From contig NW_006763296.1 in assembly GCF_000218685.1 (NCBI RefSeq), positions 796,715 to 860,714 on the forward strand: a DNA stretch of 64,000 bases. The letters are read 5' to 3'. Each line of letters starts with the position of its first letter. Position 1 is the stretch's first letter. The position numbers and the translations under genes are program-made. Of the stretch, positions 54,255 through 64,000 are shown piece by piece. This stretch comes from Serpula lacrymans var. lacrymans S7.9. Its lineage: Eukaryota > Basidiomycota > Agaricomycetes > Boletales > Serpulaceae. Below the pieces are notes generated by a model. It had not been told where the DNA came from, made no database searches, and saw only the letters and a program-made list of their open reading frames with translations.

Positions 54255-57200
54255 CTACTCGCTGTAGATAAAGTTGCCACCTTTGTTAATATTGATTCCC
54301 CATTTGACCAGATACTGATGCATTCTCATCGCGGTGATTACGAAACTTTGGTAGACGTTGAGATAGACGGTACGTTCACTATTCAGTTCATTATCATAAT
54401 ATATGGCATGGCCCCTGGCTTTAGCAAGTCTGATAGGGGTGGTGTGATTAGTGGAGATACACCGGAGTACAGGAAGCTTACTGCAGCATTTTTTGAGTAA
54501 ATATGGCGCCAGGTCTGCGTCCCTTCTCGACGGTAAGGGTATCTTCTAGGCCTATATCGAGAAGAACACCAGCTCAGCCCAGCGGACAATGCATGAAGAC
54601 ATCTGTACATACGTATTCCAAATAATCTCGTGTAATCAGCGAGGACAGATAGATCCTTCATGCCGATGAGAAGACCACACCAAGGGAAGCCTTGACAAAC
54701 ATCGGTATGATTGATCAATTAGGACACGACTACTTACATCGCTGACCCGGTGCTGTGACATTCATGATCTGGGAATCATAATCAAAGTTGGTCATAGTCT
54801 TGTCCCTCGATATGAAACATCCATACTCCGGGTGACCTGGGACCATAATGTTCTAGTCTGAATAGACCAGTGAGATTCTCCCATTTACCTTTAATCATCA
54901 TATCCATAAAACCTCTAGCTCTAGAGAGGCTCGTGGTGACATACAAGTAGTCATCAACCAATCTCAGTAACATCTGCGACAAATCAATGAAAGTAGAACT
55001 TGGGGATGCTATCGCTTACACTCTGAGGGTCTTCCATAAAGCTGAAGAATCGTTTCTCCAGATCACCATAGAAGAAGGCGCACAAAAGGGTGGAGAGAAC
55101 AGATCCTTGGGGAATACCTACCACTTGGCTATAGTATTTCTGACCAATCTGGTACTACATGCTTAGCAAGAAATAGGCGAACGGAGAAGGAAATAGTACT
55201 TTGACAATATTTTCGGTGATGTGTTCATCCAGGAGCTTCAACGCTGCACGCTTACTTTCGAACTGATAGTGGACCTTTATAAACCAACATTTACTTTTTG
55301 GAATAGAACTGAAACCATCTGATATAGTTACCATACCTGATCGACGAAGATTGTATGCCGCAAGGCATTGGTGAGATCACGAGCATATGATAGAAAATGC
55401 GGATGCTCATCTAACGCGACTGGGTCAAACTAGAATCGAGTCAAATGAAAAGTACACATACCATCAGGATACGCTTTCTTCAAAAAGCTTCGCCTAATTT
55501 TCCCGGCCACGCTTGAGATCTGGCCATACTTCTGTACCATATAATTGTCCTTTACACGTGGACTCGCATTAGTATTATACAAAGGGGCTGGGGATTGAAG
55601 GTACTTCTGATATCAAATTCTGCAGAATCTTGATCAACATTGACTGATCGATCGTATCGAAGCATGCCTGCACGTCAACTTTTACAAAATAAAGTTTCGG
55701 TCTGTGACCGAGCGTTTGGTCAGTCCTGCCTTGAGTATCGATGCGTAATGTGTACATACAATTCGCAGGGCGAGTTAGCGCTGGTCAGGCGTGCTTTATA
55801 TGCTTTCATTTTAGCGCAGATGTCGTTGAAACCGAATACAGAAGCGCCTAGTAAATCCGGTTGCCTTTTCTAGATAAGTTGTTCAGTCAATCCGTCTGAT
55901 ATGTGCCGACCTGACTGTTTACATGCCTTTTCGTACGTTAGAATTTGAAATGTTGTTTGCAGAATTTGATTGATCGATTGCTCAGGACCAGAGAACGTGC
56001 CCTAGAGTATCTCTGTTTGGTCAATATAAGGCTGCAACAGAACGGATACTCACATTCTTAGCTGACCTACGCCTCAAGTTGACAATCGGTCGCACCCCTG
56101 TGTCCTTAGGTAGAAGTCTTACAAATGAAAATCCCAGCTTCCGTTGCCGAAGAATTTCTTCCGCCTCTGCCTGTGGCAAATTGGAACCAATGATCTCGGA
56201 CAAGGGGAAACTAACATACCTTATCGATTTCTTGGAACGTGGTTTCGGTAAGACGATTTATCAAAGGGGCACATAAAGCCTCCCAATCATCCTGCCGAAA
56301 ATAAAGAACTCGATTACGATATGCAGATGATTCCGTGATATAAAACGTGGTCTGTTACACACTCTTTTTATCGAAGACTGGGCGGGAAAATAAAGTTGAA
56401 GCGTACCTTCAGAAGTGGCAAAAGAAAAGAATCAAAGTACCAATATAGAAATTCCTCGAGCAGTTCACGACGCTTCAATGCATCAGTGACAGAAACTCTG
56501 CTTTGTTTTTGAACAGCCGAGCCAGGAGGTATGAGCCAATCACATTCTGAAATGCTGAAACCTTGCAGTACATGATGTAGCGTTATAGTTTCATATAGGC
56601 GACTTGTGATCAACTCTTTGATGGCTGTAGCCGGTCATCAGAAGGTAATCCTGGTTATGACGTATAAAAACATACATTTCTGTAAAACCCTGAAGTTCCT
56701 CTTACAACCCCAGAATGCCTCTGGAATAACTGCTTTGGTGGCCATGATAGCAAACCGATAAACCTAAACCTTCCCTTCAGAACAGGTCGGCTGCATGCAG
56801 ACGCAAACAAACCTCAGCGTAACTGCATATAAATTCTGCAAATCGAGGTTTGAGTTTTCCGTGCTTTTCGGCCTGAGACATACTCTGGGCACGTAAAGAG
56901 ATTCCTGCAGAATCAGTTGAGGTGTCTTGCACAGATGCTTGGGACCGTAACTGGAAGGACCGCTCCGCCATCATTTCCTGTCAAACAAGAATGTGAAGCG
57001 TTGTTAGAACGAGAACATATGTTTATCCTAACTAGAATGACACTGCTGTCGAAAGATTTGTTTCCTGTCGAGCTGACCTGAAATATGCGCCAGTGAAGTA
57101 GAAGACCAACCAAGCTGTGAGCTTGACGTACCTTTGATGGGCAAGCCAAATCTCGCAAACGCGAATATCCGCACTTCCCATGTCTCCAGAGGACTTTGTC

Positions 57201-58709
57201 CAATAACCTCATGACTTCTCTCAACCGCTTAGGAGTCTTGCACTTTCCAAGCCTCTGCCGTCGATGAGAAAGAATGCAAAACTTTGAAAGTAACGTAACA
57301 ATTCACCTTGATCTCATTCTCTCGGTCTGAGAAATCAGGAAGCCGACGGGGCTGATACCTTGCATTGACCATTTTACTGAAGACGTTCGAAAGGCCGAAT
57401 TGTAGTGGGAAAACATATTTAGCAAGATGTCGAACGTCGGCTGCTTGTTTACGAGGATCGGGGTCCACGTAGTTTTCGGGGTTGATGGGCGTCCTTTGAC
57501 GGTACGAGGGATTCAGCTGATTCAAGATATCTGTCAACATAGTCAGTACTTATACAAACCAGATGTGAACCAGATCACGCACGATGGTAAGGTAAACCAA
57601 CTATCCTACAATGAGAGTTTGGATCCCTTGATGGACGAGCATAGAATAAGCGCGATCGAGGAAAAGCAATGTCTACAGCAGTACGTCTATAAAGAGAGTT
57701 TGGCGTGATGGTGATGGTTTATATAGGCAGTCCCTAGGTTTAAATCAGGAAATGCGACTTGCCTTTCTAGTGTCTGAATGGAAGGTTTTCGAGCAGTGCC
57801 TTTGAATAGTGCTGACCCAGATTTAGAGGGTAAGGACCTTTGCAGCCGTATACGTTTCCTAGGGCGTTCGCTATCGTCTGAGGTTAACTTTCTTTTTTTC
57901 GGGCGCTCCGTACCTTTGCCTTGCACTGCCTTGGAAAGACCCCCACCCATTATGGGTGGTATAATGAAAATGAGCGGGTCCCCAGACATCTGACAGAAAC
58001 AGTCATTTGGCAAAGAAACAAAGATTGAAGTCTTGGTCAACAGATGTAGCATGGCATCAGCACCTATCCTGGGTCGTTTTTAGACTATGGGTGTCCGGTG
58101 GTTGGCGTGATTCAAAAACACGTACCTCTGGAGGAGGGTCTCCCATTCAGGGGCCTGGAGTGCCGTTACGATGGTGTTTACAAAACGATTGGTGATGCCC
58201 ATGCGAGACATGTTCACTTTCGTGTCTCCTCTTTTCTCGGACACCTACCTAAGTTTTAGGTTCGAGTCGACTAAAAAGGGTGTAAAGACAGACCCTTTGG
58301 TACCCGGATGTAATTATGTTGTTTGGTCTACCCGCACTCAAGAAAAGCTTTTCATGAGCTTTGTCGATGATCTTCATTGTGTTGGGTGTCAGTAAAGCCT
58401 ATCGCATTTCAGGCAGGAGATGAATGTACTTACTTCCCGCATATACATCATAGGAGCAACGGGAGTGAAATGAGGCTGACTTTGTCCACAATTTTCAGAT
58501 TTGATCCCAACGTAGGACGTACTCAAGAGAGCGCGATATGATTCAGAATCAGAATCATTGAACAAGAGCTGAGAGTTTTCAATATTCATGCCTTGAATGT
58601 CTTCTGGGGCGTCGATAATACCAAGCAAGTAGCAACTTAGGCTTTTGACGTGAGAGAAGTACGCATTGAGGACTTCGAGGGAAACGGATTTCCTTGATGT
58701 GGAAGACAT
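54255..58709 (-). CDS. TERT: Telomerase reverse transcriptase
   Basis: Twenty-four exons, complement(54255..54429, 54482..54551, 54613..54690, 54738..54836, 54889..54973, 55020..55148, 55200..55274, 55337..55419, 55462..55549, 55605..55701, 55760..55869, 55927..56001, 56054..56170, 56220..56351, 56407..56624, 56676..56763, 56813..56977, 57132..57254, 57307..57530, 57583..57686, 57763..58068, 58126..58244, 58294..58398, 58434..58709), 1046 aa. TEN-like N-terminus; [23 protein letters not shown]-type [15 protein letters not shown] motif [15 protein letters not shown] + TTFYITES; motifs 1/2 [17 protein letters not shown]; motif [15 protein letters not shown]' [16 protein letters not shown]; motif [15 protein letters not shown] and a short CTE ending in [12 protein letters not shown]. 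All three catalytic Asp are present and every phase closes. Introns at 55870-55926 and 57687-57762 use GC donors. It synthesises telomeric repeats in the nucleus with the telomerase RNA. Confidence 0.95.
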
Positions 58710-59120
58710 TCTTCACCAAGTAGAATAAACTCCTAGTTTTCCAAGTTATTAGGGTGTTCAGACACCAGAGGAAAACCGGTTTAAGTATGTTTAAGAAGTA
58801 GTACTGTAACAAGCCTAGTTGGGCAAATTCAAGTGCCACAGACGCGGCAGTCACGTGACTGAAATATTTACAATTTCGCGATGAATTCTTTGGTCTCAAG
58901 CTTTCGGTCGCAGGTAAGCAATACAACAGTTCGCTCCACCACAAAGCTTGGCTAGGATATTGGGTGCCGACGTTTCTTGCTATACGTGATTCTAGAAGCG
59001 CATCCTTAGAAGGTCTTGGACGCAATAATGATAACTTATGCTCCAGTAAGCCACAAGTGAAGTAAATGCTGAGAATAAAAAGAACTAGGAAAGAACAAGA
59101 ATGGTAGGTGATATGAAAAA

Positions 59121-60749
<1,629 letters not shown>

Positions 60750-60981
60750 GTCTATTAGCTTTTGTAAACCAGTTGGGAGAGAGAAAGGTAAAGCTTTTGG
60801 TCAACGGGCTAAACGGTTACGGAGGACCGACCGGTATATGCACGACGCGTCACCTCAGTAATTTTGGAACTCCGCTCACGTGTCGAAACCCGTGGGAACC
60901 TCACGGACACGACGTCAAGTGCGCAGGGCAAAGGTAGAGAACCGCTGCGATAGGACAGGACTCCAGCGGAGGACGTGAAAG
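60750..60981. promoter_or_regulatory. Divergent RPT2/YIPF6 promoter with E-box and CRE-like core
   Basis: The 232 bp between the two starts contain a CACGTG E-box at 60877-60882 and a GACGTC palindrome at 60911-60916. No TATA box is visible. The sites could serve bHLH and bZIP factors, but this is inferred from sequence only. Confidence 0.4.
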
Positions 60982-62311
60982 ATGGACTTCTCGTCAGTAA
61001 ATACGCCTCTCACATCGAGCTCTCGCTTTATTGAAGCGGGTATGTCTTTCCCATCTGACACGTCGTCCAAGCTAACCATGACCCAGACAACGATGACGAC
61101 CTAGACGAAGAGAACATTCCTGGCTTCACCCACCCTTCACTCGCTTCTCCTCCACAAGATAAAGGCAAAGGCCGTGCACCAGAACAGTTGGCAGAGCCTT
61201 CAGGAAACACGACCTCTCCCACTGGTGTCTCGGGCAACATTGGCAGTTCTAACGGTTCTGCACAGTCTAAACCCGCAAGGCAGACCATCGGTGGTGTTCA
61301 AGTGGAGACGCGGTCTGTTTCTGGTTGTATAATGAAACTAAACTTCTCCTGAATGCATGGGTCACAGACATACGGGAGTAGACACACTGGATGAACCTGT
61401 CACCACGACCATTGTCAGTACCTGTTACTCCAGCTATCTCACCTCCGACATTGACTTTATACTAGGCCCGTGACCTTATTTCCATCTATACCAAACTTGT
61501 ACAAGTGCTCTATCCGCGAAGAAGCAGTGGCCGAGAAGTCCTCAGGTTCGTTTGCCTGAGTAATCATTTAACGGTGCTGACTTATAGCGAATAGAGACTG
61601 GGACTTATGGGGGCCTCTATTGTTGTGCCTCTTATTAGCAATAATGCTAAGCGTGAATGTGTGTAATTGCACTCTTGTCTTCAGATAATCTTTGAAACTG
61701 AGTACACCACGTAGGCACCACCCAGCCAGTCGTTAGGGGTTTTCACTAGCGTAGTAGTGATAGTCTCGCTCGGTTCATTGGTGGTGACCGTACAAGCAAA
61801 AGTGCGTATAAACCCTTTCGCCAGTACTGCATTTCTAACGAAACCAAACTACAGCTCTTAGGTGGCAGGGTGTGAGTGTTTCATTTCATCAAATTATAGC
61901 TCTGCATTTTCTGACGCAGTTGACTTTTATACAGATCATTCTTCCAGGGTCTTTGTGTCCTCGGGTACTGCATCGCCCCGCTGAATATTGCGGCCCTCGT
62001 ATCGTGCTTCGTACGTATAATATGGATTCGCGCTCCCGTTGCTCTTGCGGCATGGGCATGGTGTATATGGGGTGCGCCTTTTCTTCTTCGCACTTCTGAC
62101 TTTCCTTATTCATTCTCACCTCCTCTAGCTTCTGTAAATTTCCTCGACGGCACAAAAATCGAACAGCAGCGCATCTTGCTGGCTGTATACCCGCTGCTGT
62201 AAGTCTACACTGCATCGCGTGAACCGCTGAAAAATATTTACATTGTCAATTGTCTGGATTTTTTTCAGGCTGTTCTATTTTATCCTGGCTTGGATGATAC
62301 TTATACAATGA
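60982..62311 (+). CDS. Golgi membrane protein YIPF6/Yip4-like (Yip1 domain)
   Basis: Ten exons, join(60982..61039, 61087..61312, 61368..61413, 61466..61545, 61595..61658, 61715..61801, 61855..61871, 61935..62071, 62129..62198, 62269..62311), 275 aa. The acidic disordered N-terminus ends in the YIPF6 hallmark GVDTLDEPVTTTIARDLISI. It is followed by the Yip1 five-helix core: RDWDLWGPLLLCLLLAIML, VVVIVSLGSLVVTVQAKLLG, SFFQGLCVLGYCIAPLNIAA, IWIRAPVALAAWAW and LLFYFILAWMILIQ. The DLWGP and GYC motifs are diagnostic. YIPF6-type proteins cycle between Golgi and ER and bind Rab/Ypt GTPases. Exon 7 is 17 nt. Confidence 0.93.
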
Positions 62312-62690
62312 TCTGCCTCGCATTATTCGCAAGTACTTGTTAGCGAACAGGCTCTTGAAAAACTTTGTGATGGTTCCACCTGCCGCGATGTAATGTGACT
62401 TATCGCTTGTTTGTTGTACGTTTCCTGCTATTCGCCTTGCCGTGTTCATGTGGTGCTCGAACGAAACAAGGGCATTTAGACTAATTCATCATTTCTTGTT
62501 TCGTCCACCACGAATAATCTAAGTAATTTGGCTCTTATTAGTAAGTCGGTTAGTTCCGATTAGATAAGATCTTATCTTTCACAGTGACCTTTCCCCAAGA
62601 TCGACGGTCCTGAGTAAACTTACAGTTCTCAGTCTGCGTTACTTATCCTTTATAGCTCCTCTGTACTCTAACTCAGTATTTTTGCAAACC
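62312..62690. other. Intergenic region, YIPF6 to Ca3427-like gene
   Basis: 379 bp. It holds the YIPF6 3' UTR and the next promoter. No gene is recognised. Confidence 0.4.
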
Positions 62691-64000
62691 ATGTCGCTCC
62701 GTGTGGGATATGGTAAGTCCCATGTATTTCCGGACTGGGCCTAATCATCAAGTGTTGTGAACAGTTAGGGAACACTTCTCATCCCCTTTACTCCAGTATG
62801 CACTGGCGGACCAGGAGAAAACATTCACACTCGTTGAATGTCCCAGTAAGCCGCTCCTTGAAGATGCTACGAACCCAATGAGAACTCACGAAATGTCTCT
62901 CAGGCGGGACTGGCCAGCTGATTTCTCGACTTACAAACGACGAGATTGATATAGCCATGTACGTTCCGAGTTGACTGATAAATTCGTAGTTGGCCCTTTC
63001 AATGTTCCTCCTAGTGCACTTACGGACCCTTTGATTTCTGGCATCGCCAAAGGCTCACAAGCATACAAGCTCGTAGGGAGCTACGTCTCCACCCCCCTTA
63101 ACTGGTCTGTCCCTTTTTCTCGTTTTCTTCCTCGACCCTTTATTGAATCATTTGCGGAATTGACACGTTACACACAGGGCAGTTATCACTGGCAAAGACT
63201 CTAAGTACAAAGCTATTACAGACTTGAAAGATACTACCATAGGTATTTCGCGTCCTGGGAGGTGGGTTTCTGTGCATGGAATCACTGCTGCGGTCACACA
63301 TACTCATGAACACATATTCTATACATTTCCTAGTGGGAGTCAAACGATGGCCTACGTCATGGCCCTCCAACAAGGCTGGGACACAAGCAGCCTCAAGTTC
63401 CAAGGTCCGTTCACTCCCCCGTCTCCTACTCTCTCAACCCCCTCACACATCCTTACCAAAAGTCAACAACGACATCCATGGCCTCATCAAATCAGTCAAC
63501 GATGACTCGACGAGCGCTTTCATGTGGGAATGGTTTACGACGAAACCATATGCCGATTCTGGGGACGTTAGATTCGTGCGTCTTTGCTGTGCTTGGATTT
63601 CTCTTTGTTTTGTTTACTCACGACCCCTGATGCCTCGAAAATAGATCGGCTCGGTGCCTACGCCCTGGCCTTCGTGGATGATCGCCGCTCATCCTTCGGC
63701 AGAACGTGCCAACCCCTCCGCCGTGCGGGAGTTCCTTTCTAACCTAAGCGGGTACGTGAGGAGCTTTGGCTCGGAAGAGCAGCGCAAGAGTGCCAGCGTC
63801 GAATTTATCAAAGATAAATTTGGGTACCCCGAAGAAGATATTCGGGTGAGTGTGAGCCATCCTACAGGCGAGAAGGGGAGCGCTTGGATTGGCCTTTTGG
63901 TTCCGTTGCATGGATAGTGCTGACGATTTTGGACGATGCTTTCTTGAACAGGCATGGCTGAAGACGGTCGCATATCCCTCCGACTGTGCGGAGATACAGA
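62691..64000 (+). CDS. Ca3427-like periplasmic-binding-protein-fold protein (partial, runs off window)
   Basis: Visible exons: 62691..62712, 62765..62845, 62904..62958, 63015..63104, 63178..63261, 63334..63404, 63463..63575, 63645..63845, 63952..64000+. The protein reads MSLRVGYVREHFSSPLLQYA, then FTLVECPSGTGQLISRLTND, SQAYKLVGSYVSTPLNWAV, SGSQTMAYVMALQQGWDTSS, FMWEWFTTKPYADSG and VPTPWPSWMIAAHP. This is the PBP2 fold of the Candida Ca3427/NMT1-like family, and no signal peptide precedes it, so it is cytosolic. Ligand and role are unknown; a link to pyrimidine or thiamine-type metabolites is only a family-level guess. The 3' end is outside the window. Confidence 0.85.

Noticed and set aside
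54255..58709. Reverse transcriptase as a mobile retroelement
   Set aside because: QFP/T motifs, motifs 1/2, LVDDY and the intron-rich structure are TERT-specific. There are no endonuclease, integrase or LTR features.

Overview
The window reads as nuclear DNA of a filamentous basidiomycete, most likely a lignocellulose-degrading agaricomycete. The evidence is dense genes cut by many 45-70 bp GT-AG introns, a fungal CYP51, a GH10 xylanase, alcohol-oxidase-type GMC oxidoreductases, and small subfamilies typical of Agaricomycetes. Every multi-exon model below was built by hand. For nearly all of them, exon phases close exactly to a multiple of three; the HD-domain gene is the exception.

Layout. 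0.2-7.3 kb: a lysine-rich nucleolar-like protein (-), a mitochondrial RNB exoribonuclease of the DSS1 type (+), CYP51 (+) and V-ATPase subunit e (+). 7.5-17.8 kb: the small-RNA methyltransferase HEN1 (-), a divergent G-alpha subunit (-), a PPIL3-type cyclophilin (+), F-actin capping protein beta (-), TAN1 (-) and a bHLH factor (-). 17.8-20.1 kb: no convincing gene. 20.1-25.1 kb: a Nudix hydrolase (-), a ZIP zinc transporter with 14 exons (-) and an HD-domain phosphohydrolase interrupted by an assembly gap (+).

25.1-36.8 kb is accessory. Two full-length, 17-exon alcohol-oxidase genes lie in direct orientation about 5.6 kb apart. They flank a graveyard of retrotransposon pieces, including a copia pol remnant split by a 627-bp solo LTR with a perfect 5-bp target-site duplication.

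37.9-53.2 kb: a PEX11-type peroxisomal protein, GH10 xylanase, DUF427 protein, eIF5, glutathione peroxidase, a small orphan gene, a membrane-anchored PNPOx-like protein, an NCP1-like coiled-coil protein and a secreted or lumenal metallophosphatase. 54.3-64 kb: a complete 24-exon telomerase reverse transcriptase (TERT), proteasome ATPase RPT2, a YIPF6-type Golgi protein and the 5' part of a Ca3427-like solute-binding-fold protein that runs off the window.

Most genes are housekeeping and unrelated to each other. The most noteworthy items are the intact TERT and HEN1 genes, a G-alpha with an altered switch-II motif, the GMC duplication with a GT-to-GC splice-donor difference between copies, a run of very small exons (2, 5, 10 and 11 nt; two genes whose first coding exon is only ATG), and a phased array of four 10-bp palindromes in the retroelement debris.
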